The notes beneath the pieces are model-generated. The model was not told where the DNA came from. It made no database searches and saw nothing but the letters and a program-made list of their open reading frames with translations. A DNA stretch of 64,000 nt from Streptomyces sp. NBC_00557. Lineage in GTDB: Bacteria > Actinomycetota > Actinomycetes > Streptomycetales > Streptomycetaceae. Of this stretch, positions 8,923 through 16,874 are shown piece by piece. A program made the translations under genes and the position numbers. Location of the stretch: NCBI RefSeq assembly GCF_036345995.1, contig NZ_CP107796.1:4154001-4218000 (forward strand). Direction: 5' to 3'. Position 1 is the first letter of the stretch, and each line of letters starts with the position of its first letter.

Positions 8923-9894
8923 GTGACTGTGATCGCGACCGAAAGCCTGAGCAAGCGGTTCCCCCGGGTGACCGCGCTCGACCGGCTGTCCGTGGACATC
9001 GGGCCCGGTGTGACCGGACTCGTCGGAGCCAACGGCGCCGGCAAGTCCACCCTGATCAAGATCCTGCTGGGTCTGTCCCCCGCCACCGAGGGCCGCGCCG
9101 CGGTGCTCGGCCTCGACGTCGCCACCCAGGGCGGCGCCATCCGCGAGCGCGTGGGGTACATGCCGGAGCACGACTGCCTGCCGCCGGACGTCTCGGCCAC
9201 CGAGTTCGTCGTCCACATGGCGCGCATGTCCGGCCTGCCGCCCACCGCCGCCCGCGAGCGGACCGCGGACACCCTGCGCCACGTCGGCCTGTACGAGGAG
9301 CGCTACCGCCCCATCGGCGGCTACTCGACCGGCATGAAGCAGCGGGTCAAGCTCGCGCAGGCGCTGGTGCACGACCCGAAGCTGGTGTTCCTGGACGAGC
9401 CGACCAACGGCCTCGACCCGGTCGGCCGGGACGAGATGCTCGGCCTGATCCGCCGCATCCACACCGAGTTCGGCATCTCGGTCCTGGTCACCTCCCACCT
9501 CCTCGGCGAGCTGGAGCGCACCTGCGACCACGTCGTCGTCATCGACGGCGGCAAGCTGCTGCGCTCCAGCTCCACCACCGACTTCACCCAGACCACGACC
9601 ACCCTGGCGATCGAGGTCACCGACAGCGACGCCCACCCCGACGGCACCCGCGCGGTCCGCGACGCGCTCCACGCGCGCGGGGTGAACACCGAGAGCGAGG
9701 GCCACGGCCTGCCCGGCGCCGGGCACATCCTGCTGCTGAGGGCCCAGGGCGAGGAGACGTACGACCTGATCCGGGACGTCGTCGCCGACCTCGGCCTCGG
9801 CCTGGTGCGCATGGAGCAGCGCCGGCACCACATCTCCGAGGTGTTCACCAGCAGCGACGAGGAGCGGAAGGAGGCCGTCGGACATGGCGGTTGA
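8923..9894 (+). CDS. ABC transporter ATP-binding protein (first pair)
   Basis: About 323 residues. Walker A GANGAGKST near residue 35, a signature of the STGMKQRVKLAQAL type, Walker B LVFLDEPTNGLDP and switch His in TSHLLGE. The C-terminal 100 residues form the extension seen in DrrA/CcmA-like ATPases. It energises the permease encoded next, with which its 3' end overlaps by 11 nt; the substrate is unknown. The start is ambiguous: GTG at 8923 (MTVIATES), GTG at 8929 or GTG at 8896. I prefer 8923 because the fold begins there and a GTAGG lies just upstream. First gene of a four-gene operon. Confidence 0.9.
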   Translation: MTVIATESLSKRFPRVTALDRLSVDIGPGVTGLVGANGAGKSTLIKILLGLSPATEGRAAVLGLDVATQGGAIRERVGYMPEHDCLPPDVSATEFVVHMARMSGLPPTAARERTADTLRHVGLYEERYRPIGGYSTGMKQRVKLAQALVHDPKLVFLDEPTNGLDPVGRDEMLGLIRRIHTEFGISVLVTSHLLGELERTCDHVVVIDGGKLLRSSSTTDFTQTTTTLAIEVTDSDAHPDGTRAVRDALHARGVNTESEGHGLPGAGHILLLRAQGEETYDLIRDVVADLGLGLVRMEQRRHHISEVFTSSDEERKEAVGHGG

Positions 9895-10801
9895 GCAGCC
9901 CCTGCCCACACCGGCCACACCGGCCGGCGACCAGACCCGCATCCACGACATCGGCTACCGCGGTTACGACGGCCCCCGCCTCGGCCGCGCCTACGCCCGC
10001 CGCTCCCTGTACGCGCAGTCGCTGCGCGGCGCCTACGGCCTCGGCCGCTCGGCCAAGTCCAAGGTGCTGCCCATGCTGCTGTTCGCGGTGATGTGCGTGC
10101 CCGCGGCCATCATGGTGGCCGTCGCCGTCTTCACCAAGGCGCACGAGCTGCCGGTGGCCTACACCCGCTACGCGATCATGCTGCAGGCCGTGATCAGCCT
10201 CTACGTCGCCTCCCAGGCGCCGCAGGCCGTCTCCCGCGACCTGCGCTTCAAGACCGTACCGCTGTACTTCTCGCGGCCCATCGAGACCGCCGACTACGTC
10301 CGCGCCAAGTTCGCCGCGCTCGCCTCGGCGATCTTCATCCTGACCGCGGCCCCGCTGCTCGTGATGTACCTGGGCGCGCTGCTGTCCAAGCTGGGCTTCG
10401 CCCACCAGACGAAGGAATTCGCCGAGGGACTCGTCTCCGTGGCCCTGCTCTCCCTGCTCTTCGCCGGCATCGGCCTGGTCATCGCGGCCGTCACCCCGCG
10501 CCGCGGCTTCGGCATCGCCGCCGTGATCGCCGTGATGATCATCTCCTACGGCGCGGTCAGCACGCTGCAGGCCATCGCCCATGTGCAGGACCACTCCTCC
10601 GCCATCCCGTGGATCGGCCTGTTCTCGCCCGTCACGCTCATCGACGGCGTCCAGTCGGCGTTCCTCGGCGCGACCGCCCGCAACCCCGGCGCGGTGAACC
10701 CGTCGACCGGACAGGGCGTGGTCTACGTCCTCGTCGTGGTCGCCCTGATCGCCGGCAGCTACGGCCTGCTGATGCGCCGCTACAAGAAGGTGGGACTGTG
10801 A
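9884..10801 (+). CDS. ABC transporter permease (first pair)
   Basis: 305 residues with about six hydrophobic segments (for example VLPMLLFAVMCVPAAIMVAVAVF, LVSVALLSLLFAGIGLVIAAV, GIAAVIAVMIISYGAVSTL), typical of ABC-2-type membrane subunits. The N-terminal 45 residues are cytosolic and contain a conserved RIHDIGYRGYDGPRLGRAYARR stretch seen in Streptomyces relatives. A strong AAGGAGG sits at the right distance from the ATG at 9884, inside the end of the ATPase gene, and its TGA overlaps the GTG of the next ATPase gene. Likely forms the exporter with its upstream ATPase; cargo unknown. Confidence 0.88.
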   Translation: MAVEQPLPTPATPAGDQTRIHDIGYRGYDGPRLGRAYARRSLYAQSLRGAYGLGRSAKSKVLPMLLFAVMCVPAAIMVAVAVFTKAHELPVAYTRYAIMLQAVISLYVASQAPQAVSRDLRFKTVPLYFSRPIETADYVRAKFAALASAIFILTAAPLLVMYLGALLSKLGFAHQTKEFAEGLVSVALLSLLFAGIGLVIAAVTPRRGFGIAAVIAVMIISYGAVSTLQAIAHVQDHSSAIPWIGLFSPVTLIDGVQSAFLGATARNPGAVNPSTGQGVVYVLVVVALIAGSYGLLMRRYKKVGL

Positions 10802-11709
10802 CGACCCTCAGCATCGACCACGTCTCCCGCTGGTTCGGCAACGTGGTCGCCGTCAACGACATCACCATGACCATCGGCCCCGGCGTCACCGGCCTGCTCG
10901 GACCCAACGGCGCCGGAAAGTCCACCCTGATCAACATGATGGGCGGCTTCCTCGCCCCCTCCACCGGCACGGTCACCCTCGACGGACAGCCGGTGTGGCG
11001 CAACGAGCAGATCTACCGGCACATCGGCATCGTCCCCGAACGCGAGGCGATGTACGACTTCCTCACCGGCCGCGAGTTCGTCGTCGCCAACGCCGAGATG
11101 CACGGCCTCGGCGCCAAGGCGGCCCAAAAGGCCCTCGCCACCGTGGAGATGGAGTACGCCCAGGACCGGAAGATCTCCACGTACTCCAAGGGCATGCGGC
11201 AGCGCGTGAAGATGGCGAGCGCGCTCGTCCACGACCCCTCGCTGCTCCTGCTGGACGAGCCGTTCAACGGCATGGACCCGCGCCAGCGCATGCAACTGAT
11301 GGACCTGCTGCGGAAGATGGGCGACGAGGGCCGCACCGTGCTGTTCTCCTCGCACATCCTCGAAGAGGTCGAGCAGCTCGCCCGGCACATCGAGGTCGTC
11401 GTCGCGGGCAGGCACGCCGCCAGCGGCGACTTCCGGAAGATCCGCCGGCTGATGACCGACCGACCGCACCGCTACCTGGTCCGCTCCAGCGACGACCGGG
11501 CCCTCGCGGCGGCGCTGATCGCCGACCCCTCGACGGCCGGCATCGAGGTCGACACGACCGAGGGCGCGCTGCGCGTCCAGGCCGTCGACTTCGGCCGCTT
11601 CACCGCCCTGCTGCCCAAGGTCGCCCGGGACCACGGCATCCGGCTGCTCACGGTCTCGCCGTCGGACGAGTCCCTGGAGTCCGTCTTCTCGTATCTGGTC
11701 GCGGCGTAG
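10798..11709 (+). CDS. ABC transporter ATP-binding protein (second pair)
   Basis: 303 residues. Walker A GPNGAGKST, signature YSKGMRQRVKMASAL, Walker B LLLLDEPFNGMDP and switch His SSHILEEVE. The GTG start overlaps the stop of the preceding permease (GTGA), implying translational coupling. It is more similar in length and layout to the first ATPase than to other ABC proteins in the window, so the operon looks like a duplicated ATPase-permease pair. It probably drives the 239-residue permease that follows after 10 nt. Confidence 0.9.
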   Translation: MTTLSIDHVSRWFGNVVAVNDITMTIGPGVTGLLGPNGAGKSTLINMMGGFLAPSTGTVTLDGQPVWRNEQIYRHIGIVPEREAMYDFLTGREFVVANAEMHGLGAKAAQKALATVEMEYAQDRKISTYSKGMRQRVKMASALVHDPSLLLLDEPFNGMDPRQRMQLMDLLRKMGDEGRTVLFSSHILEEVEQLARHIEVVVAGRHAASGDFRKIRRLMTDRPHRYLVRSSDDRALAAALIADPSTAGIEVDTTEGALRVQAVDFGRFTALLPKVARDHGIRLLTVSPSDESLESVFSYLVAA

Positions 11710-11719
11710 GAGGCCGAAG

Positions 11720-12439
11720 ATGTACGACCCCACTGTCGCCCGGCTCACCTACCGGGCCCTGCTCGGCCGGCGCCGGGCCCTCATCCTGGGCGCGCTGCCG
11801 CTGCTGCTGATCGTGATCTCCGTGGCCGTGCGCGGCCTGACCGGAGCCGACGACCAGACCGCCTCGGACGTGCTCGGCGGCTTCGCGATCGCCACCATGG
11901 TGCCGATCATCGGCGTCATCGCGGGCACCGGCGCGATCGGCCCGGAGATCGACGACGGCTCCGTCGTCTACCTGCTGTCCAAGCCGCTGAAGCGGCCCGC
12001 GATCATCTTCACCAAGCTGATCGTCGCCATCGCCGTGACCATGGTCTTCTCGGCGGTGCCGACCCTGATCGCCGGCCTGATCCTCAACGGCAACGGCCAG
12101 CAGGTCGCCGTCGCCTACACGGTCGCGGCGCTGGTCTCCTCCATCGCCTACTCGGCCCTCTTCCTGCTGCTCGGCACCGTCTCCCGGCACGCGGTGGTCT
12201 TCGGGCTTGTGTACGCGCTGGTCTGGGAGGCGCTGTTCGGCTCCCTGGTGCCCGGTGCGCGCACGCTCAGCGTCCAGCAGTGGTCGCTGGCCGTCGCCCA
12301 CAAGGTCGCCGGCGGGGACCTGGTGACCTCGGACGTGGGCCTGCCGACGGCCACCGTGCTGCTGGTGGCGGTGACCGTGCTGGCCACCTGGTACGCCGGG
12401 CAGAAGCTGCGGACGCTGAAGCTGGCGGGCGAGGAGTAG
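11720..12439 (+). CDS. ABC transporter permease (second pair)
   Basis: 239 residues with six predicted helices, starting MYDPTVARLTYRALLGRRRALILGALPLLLIVISVAV. The pattern of helices with short loops (for example FAIATMVPIIGVIAGTGAIGPEIDDGSVVYLLSKPL) is that of NosY/ABC-2 membrane subunits. GTAGGAGGCC just upstream is a strong ribosome site. It completes the four-gene transporter operon. No substrate can be inferred. Confidence 0.87.
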   Translation: MYDPTVARLTYRALLGRRRALILGALPLLLIVISVAVRGLTGADDQTASDVLGGFAIATMVPIIGVIAGTGAIGPEIDDGSVVYLLSKPLKRPAIIFTKLIVAIAVTMVFSAVPTLIAGLILNGNGQQVAVAYTVAALVSSIAYSALFLLLGTVSRHAVVFGLVYALVWEALFGSLVPGARTLSVQQWSLAVAHKVAGGDLVTSDVGLPTATVLLVAVTVLATWYAGQKLRTLKLAGEE

Positions 12440-12517
12440 GCCCGCGGCGCCCTGACCGGGGCTTCACCTCGTGCCGGGCACACTGGGCACACCGGATGCG
12501 TGGCTGGGAGGCCGGTG

Positions 12518-12760
12518 ATGGCAGAGGAGACACCGCGAAACGACGAGCGCGGGCGGTCCGAGGCCGACGTCTGGGACGGGCTGGTCCTGGACGAGGAGTT
12601 CGTACGGGCCGCCGCCACGTCCGAGCCGTCGGCCCGGGCCCGGATGCTCGCCGCCCGCTGGCGGGCAGAGAAGCCGGAGCCGCAGCCGTGGCGCTCCGAC
12701 GAGCCGCCGGCGGGCTGGTTCTTCAGCAAGGCGCGGCGCCGAAGGTGGCGCCGCCGGTAA
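12518..12760 (+). CDS. Small conserved Streptomyces protein, 80 aa
   Basis: Short, highly charged protein (MAEETPRNDERGRSEAD at the start; Arg-rich tail FFSKARRRRWRRR). It has no membrane segment or enzyme motif. GGGAGG lies 6 nt before the ATG. I believe it is conserved in this position in other Streptomyces, which argues it is a real gene. Function unknown; the basic C-terminus could bind nucleic acid or membrane phospholipid, but that is a guess. It is probably transcribed with the ABC operon or from its own promoter in the 78-nt gap. Confidence 0.7.
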   Translation: MAEETPRNDERGRSEADVWDGLVLDEEFVRAAATSEPSARARMLAARWRAEKPEPQPWRSDEPPAGWFFSKARRRRWRRR

Positions 12761-13164
12761 TTCGGTGGCGTCCAACTCGGTGGCGGGGCAGAGTGGTGGT
12801 GCCCCATCCGCCGGGATCGTCCCGGCGCCGTGTTCCGGGAGTGGAGGTGGGCGATGTCCATGCACGGCAGTACGCCCAGCTCCCGACAGGGCGGCCCGAG
12901 GCCGGCTCCGGTGTAGTTACCCCACCGTCGAGCCCCGAGGGGCAGCCCGGGGCGGCCGCTTCGAGCACGTGAGCGCTGCGCTTGCGTGGGCCGCCTTCCC
13001 TGTGGCCCTCTGTTGCCAGGGGGCACCCGCGCTGGGGCGGCCGGATGCGTTGCGCAACCCGGCGCCGTCAAGGTGCCTCCCCCACTCTCGACTTCGCTCG
13101 AGCGGGGGGACCTCCACCGCACACCCGTGCCGCCCCAGCAGCACGACTGCCCGCAGCCGCCGAG
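12761..13164. repeat. 404-nt intergenic stretch with a Streptomyces-type palindromic repeat
   Basis: No credible gene. At about 13078-13113 there is an imperfect hairpin: a CCTCCCCCACTCTCGA arm, a CTTCGC loop and a TCGAGCGGGGGGACC arm. I recognise closely similar sequences from many Streptomyces intergenic regions, so I treat it as a dispersed repeat rather than a dedicated terminator. It lies between the convergent small gene at 12518 and the HAD gene at 13165, where it may still stop transcription. Confidence 0.5.
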
Positions 13165-13968
13165 TTACGCCAGCAGCCTTTCCAGCACCACCGCGATCCC
13201 GTCCTCCTCGTTGGAGGACGTCACCTCGTCGGCCACCGCGCGGAGCTCCTCGTGGGCGTTGGCCATCGCCACGCCCCGGGAGGCCCACGCGAACATCGGG
13301 ATGTCGTTCGGCATGTCGCCGAAGGCGATCGTGTCCGCGGCCTTCAGGCCGAGGCGCCGGGCGGCGAGAGAGAGCCCCGTGGCCTTGGACAGGCCCAGCG
13401 GGAGGAGTTCCACGATGCCCTCGCCGGCCATGGCGACCGTGACGAAACCGCCGGCCGCCTGCCGGGCGGCCTCCGCGAGCTCGTCGTCGCCCAGCGCCGG
13501 ATGCTGTATGTAGATCTTGTTCAGCGGGGCGGCCCAGAGGTCGGACACGTCCGTGAACGGCGTCGCCGGGAGGCGGCCGGTCACCGCGTACCCGGGGCCC
13601 ACCAGCACCTCGCCGTCGAGACCGTCCCGGCTGGCCGCGAGATGCAGCGGGCCCACCTCCGCCTCGATCTTGGCCAGCGCCACGCCCGCCAGCTGCCGGT
13701 CCAGGGTGACCGACGTCAGCAGGCGGTGCGCCCCGGCGTCGTAGACCTGCGCGCCCTGGCCGCAGACGGCGAGGCCGTCGTAACCGAGGTCGTCCAGGAT
13801 GTGCCGGGTCCAGGGCACCGCGCGTCCGGTGACGACGATGTGGGCCGCGCCCGCCGCGGTGGCCGCGGCGAGCGCGTCACGGGTGCGCTGCGAAACCGAT
13901 TCGTCGGAGCGCAGCAGCGTGCCGTCGAGGTCGGTGGCGATGAGCCGGTACGGGAATCCGGCGCTCAC
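13165..13968 (-). CDS. HAD-superfamily Cof-type phosphatase (second paralogue)
   Basis: 267 residues. Motif [12 protein letters not shown] near residue 12, motif II VVTGR, motif III Lys in GLSKATGL, and motif [14 protein letters not shown], with a C2 cap. The GTG start overlaps the serS stop (GTGA), so the two are translationally coupled. This serS-HAD pair is conserved in Streptomyces as far as I know, but the phosphatase's link with seryl-tRNA synthesis is not established. It is closely related to the gene at 3172-4059. Confidence 0.9.
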   Translation of the reverse strand: MSAGFPYRLIATDLDGTLLRSDESVSQRTRDALAAATAAGAAHIVVTGRAVPWTRHILDDLGYDGLAVCGQGAQVYDAGAHRLLTSVTLDRQLAGVALAKIEAEVGPLHLAASRDGLDGEVLVGPGYAVTGRLPATPFTDVSDLWAAPLNKIYIQHPALGDDELAEAARQAAGGFVTVAMAGEGIVELLPLGLSKATGLSLAARRLGLKAADTIAFGDMPNDIPMFAWASRGVAMANAHEELRAVADEVTSSNEEDGIAVVLERLLA

Positions 13969-15242
13969 TTGGCGACCGGTTCCAGGACCTCGCGGCCGCC
14001 CAGGTACGGGCGCAGCACCTCGGGGACCCGGACGGAGCCGTCGGCCTGCTGGTGGTTCTCCAGGATCGCCACGATGGTGCGCGGTACGGCGCACAGCGTG
14101 CCGTTGAGGGTGGCGAGCGGCTTGACCTGCTTGCCGTCGCGGACGCGGATCGACAGCCGGCGGGACTGGAACTCGGTGCAGTCCGAGGTCGAGGTCAGCT
14201 CGCGGTACTTGCCCTGGGTCGGGATCCACGCCTCGCAGTCGAACTTGCGGGCGGCCGAGGCGCCGAGGTCACCGGAGGCGACGTCGATGACGCGGAACGG
14301 CAGCTCCAGCGAGGTCAGCCACTGCTTCTCCCACTCCAGCAGCCGCTGGTGCTCGGCCTGGGAGTCCTCGGGGGCGACGTACGAGAACATCTCGACCTTG
14401 TCGAACTGGTGCACCCGGAAGATGCCGCGGGTGTCCTTGCCGTGCGAGCCGGCCTCGCGGCGGAAGCAGGGCGAGAAGCCCGCGTACCGCAGCGGCAGCT
14501 TGTCGGCGTCGAGGATCTCGTCCATGTGGTAGGCCGCGAGCGGGACCTCGGAGGTGCCGACCAGGTACAGGTCGTCCTTGTCGAGGTGGTAGACGTCCTG
14601 GGCCGCCTGGCCGAGGAAGCCGGTGCCCGCCATCGACTGGGGGCGGACCAGCGCGGGGGTGAGCATCGGAGTGAAGCCCGCGGCCGTCGCCTGGGCCATC
14701 GCCGCGTTCACCAGGGCCAGCTCCAGCAGGGCGCCGACGCCGGTGAGGAAGTAGAAGCGGGAGCCGGAGACCTTGGCGCCGCGCTCGACGTCGATCGCGC
14801 CGAGCAGCTGGCCGAGCTCCAGGTGGTCCTTGGGCTCGAAGCCCTCGGCGCCGAAGTCGCGGATCGTGCCGTGCGTCTCCAGCGTGACGAAGTCCTCCTC
14901 GCCGCCGACGGGCACGTCGGGGTGGACGAGGTTGCCGAGCTGGAGCAGCAGCTCCTGGGTCTCGGCGTCGGCCGCGTCGCGCTCGGCGTCGGCAGCCTTG
15001 ACGTCGGCGGCGAGCTGGCTCGCCCGCTTCAGCAGCTCGGCCTTCTCGTCGCCGGTGGCCTTGGGGATGAGCTTGCCGAGCTGCTTCTGCTCGGCGCGCA
15101 GCTCGTCGAAGCGGACGCCGGAGGACCTGCGTCGCTCGTCGGCAGACAGGAGAGCGTCGACGAGCGCGACGTCCTCTCCACGGGCGCGCTGGGACGCGCG
15201 CACACGGTCGGGGTCCTCACGGAGCAGACGAAGGTCAATCAC
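13965..15242 (-). CDS. serS: Seryl-tRNA synthetase
   Basis: 425 residues, the usual length. Class II synthetase that charges tRNA-Ser (two such tRNA genes are in this window) and tRNA-Sec where present. N-terminal two-helix coiled-coil arm (about residues 25-105, rich in Lys/Glu/Ala) that grips the long variable arm of tRNA-Ser. Motif 2 is [20 protein letters not shown]; motif 3 is [14 protein letters not shown]. The GTG start at 15242 gives the expected [16 protein letters not shown]-terminus. Its upstream region is the DnaA-box cluster. Confidence 0.97.
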   Translation of the reverse strand: MIDLRLLREDPDRVRASQRARGEDVALVDALLSADERRRSSGVRFDELRAEQKQLGKLIPKATGDEKAELLKRASQLAADVKAADAERDAADAETQELLLQLGNLVHPDVPVGGEEDFVTLETHGTIRDFGAEGFEPKDHLELGQLLGAIDVERGAKVSGSRFYFLTGVGALLELALVNAAMAQATAAGFTPMLTPALVRPQSMAGTGFLGQAAQDVYHLDKDDLYLVGTSEVPLAAYHMDEILDADKLPLRYAGFSPCFRREAGSHGKDTRGIFRVHQFDKVEMFSYVAPEDSQAEHQRLLEWEKQWLTSLELPFRVIDVASGDLGASAARKFDCEAWIPTQGKYRELTSTSDCTEFQSRRLSIRVRDGKQVKPLATLNGTLCAVPRTIVAILENHQQADGSVRVPEVLRPYLGGREVLEPVAK

Positions 15243-15466
15243 GAGGCCAAGGCTACCGGTGCGGGCTCGCCGCTCACGAATCCCTATTCCATGGAGTTCC
15301 GTGAAGTTCGGATTCGCCGGTGTTTGTCGCTTACGTTCCGTTATGTGCGAATTGCCGAACGTGTCGCAGTGCGTCAAGGAAAAGTGTCCCACTCCCCGGG
15401 GCGGCGCACGGTCCGGCCACTGCCTTGACCGGATTCCCTTGCGGAGACCGAGACTTCACCAGCCGG

Positions 15467-15779
15467 CTGTCCACAGGAATCCACACCCTCCGGGAAGTTA
15501 TCCACAGGCTGTGTGGAAGATCTGTGGACTACGGAATTGATCACTCCGGAAGTTGTCGCAGAACCGTGGAATTCCCCGTTCAAACAGGGACGACACCCAC
15601 CTTCGAGTGGAAAAAGGTCGCTCCAAAAGATGAACCAAAGGAAACGGGTGGACGAAGGGTGATCTGCCGGGCGGTGGCCGCAACAGGGACTTCCAGGGCG
15701 ATTTGTCGACTGGGTCGCACGTCGTTGTCGACTTGTCCCCAGGTCGAGAAGCGGACCTGTGGATAACTTCTGTGGATAA
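15467..15779. other. Cluster of DnaA boxes between serS and pheA
   Basis: The 582-nt gap has unusually low GC for this genome and holds three perfect TTATCCACA sequences: 15498-15506 (+), 15758-15766 (-) and 15771-15779 (-), the last two in tandem 13 nt apart. CTGTCCACA at 15467-15475 also fits the Streptomyces pattern (T/C)(T/C)(G/A/C)TCCACA. Near matches occur at 15477, 15512 and 15523. A published high-affinity DnaA-box cluster of S. coelicolor (D78) lies in this part of the chromosome and titrates DnaA to limit initiation; I believe this is its counterpart but cannot check coordinates. The segment also contains the serS promoter. Confidence 0.8.
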
Positions 15780-15824
15780 CGAAGATATGCAGGTCGTACC
15801 GACTGGAAGCAGTCTACGACCGCG

Positions 15825-16760
15825 TCAGAACCGACCGTCCTGGCAGCGCGCCACCCAGTCCGCGGCCGCCATGAACTCCTCGTCCGACGTCCCCTGCCGG
15901 GTCGCCGGGGCCTCGGCCGGGGTGATGTCCGCGCGCGGATAGGAACCGAGGTAACGCACCTGGAGACAGATCCGCTTCAGCCCCATCAGCGCCTCCGCCA
16001 TCCGCCGGTCGGAGATGTGGCCCTCGGCGTCGATGCAGAAGCAGTAGTTGCCGATGCCCGCACCGGTCGGCCGGGACTGCAGCAGCATGAGGTTGATCCC
16101 GCGCGAGGCGAACTCACCGAGCAGGTCGCGCAGTCCGCCGGGGTGGTCGTCGCGCTGCCACAGCACCACCGAGGTCTTGTCGGCGCCGGTCGGCGCGGCG
16201 GGCCGGGCCGGGCGGCCGACCAGCACGAACCGCGTCTGCGCGGTCTCCGGGAAGTCGTGGATCCCGGTCTCCAGGGCCTCCAGGCCGTAGCGGGCGGCGG
16301 CGAACTCACCGGCGAACGCGGCGTCGTAGCGGCCCTCCTGCACCAGGCGGGCGGCGTCCGCGTTCGAGGCGGCGGACTCCCAGTCGGCGTCGGGGAGGTG
16401 GGCGCGCAGCCAGTTCCGCACCTGGGACTGGGCCGCCGGGTGGGCGGAGACGGTCTTGATGTCCGACAGTTTCGTGCCGGGCCGGACCAGCAGCGCGAAG
16501 GTGATCGACAGCAGCACCTCGCGGTAGATCATCAGCGGTTCGCCCGCGACCAGCTCGTCCAGGGTGGTGGTGATGCCGCCCTCGACGGAGTTCTCGATCG
16601 GCACGAACGCCGCCTCGGCCTCGCCGGCCCGCACCGCGTCCAGCGCGGACTGCACCGACACATACGGGACGAGCTCCCGGGTGGCCGCCTCGGGGAGCGT
16701 CCGCAGGGCCACCTCGGTGAAGGTGCCCTCGGGGCCGAGATACGCATAGCTCGCTGGCAT
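15825..16760 (-). CDS. pheA: Prephenate dehydratase
   Basis: 311 residues. Converts prephenate to phenylpyruvate, the committed step to phenylalanine. The catalytic domain (1-185) starts YAYLGPEGTFTEVAL and includes the IENSVEGG loop and the TRFVLVGR motif whose Thr is needed for catalysis. The C-terminal ACT domain (about 200-285) has GGLRDLLGEFASRGINL and LQSRPTG, the Phe feedback site. It is a monofunctional enzyme without chorismate mutase, as usual for actinobacteria. Start ATG at 16760. Its gene ends at the edge of the DnaA-box region. Confidence 0.96.
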   Translation of the reverse strand: MPASYAYLGPEGTFTEVALRTLPEAATRELVPYVSVQSALDAVRAGEAEAAFVPIENSVEGGITTTLDELVAGEPLMIYREVLLSITFALLVRPGTKLSDIKTVSAHPAAQSQVRNWLRAHLPDADWESAASNADAARLVQEGRYDAAFAGEFAAARYGLEALETGIHDFPETAQTRFVLVGRPARPAAPTGADKTSVVLWQRDDHPGGLRDLLGEFASRGINLMLLQSRPTGAGIGNYCFCIDAEGHISDRRMAEALMGLKRICLQVRYLGSYPRADITPAEAPATRQGTSDEEFMAAADWVARCQDGRF

Positions 16761-16874
16761 GTCCTCACCCTAATGGCCGCGGCTGGACCCGTCGTCCGCG
16801 TCTTACGAAAGCCACTCGACCGGGTGGTTTGAACACGGGAAACCGGCAAAGCACGTCACCCGGTCGTGCCCGGA

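Noticed and set aside
6496..9951. A single 1151-residue minus-strand protein spanning the hydrolase-SDR gene, the M24 remnant and the ABC gene antisense
   Set aside because: Only the part below 8250 has coherent domains. The rest runs through the M24 remnant and antisense to a clear ATPase gene; it is an open-frame artefact of high GC.
12917..13288. A 123-residue minus-strand protein in the gap before the HAD gene
   Set aside because: Arg/Gly/Pro-rich composition, overlap with the HAD gene and with the palindromic repeat, no ribosome site. Similar spurious proteins are common around this repeat in Streptomyces.
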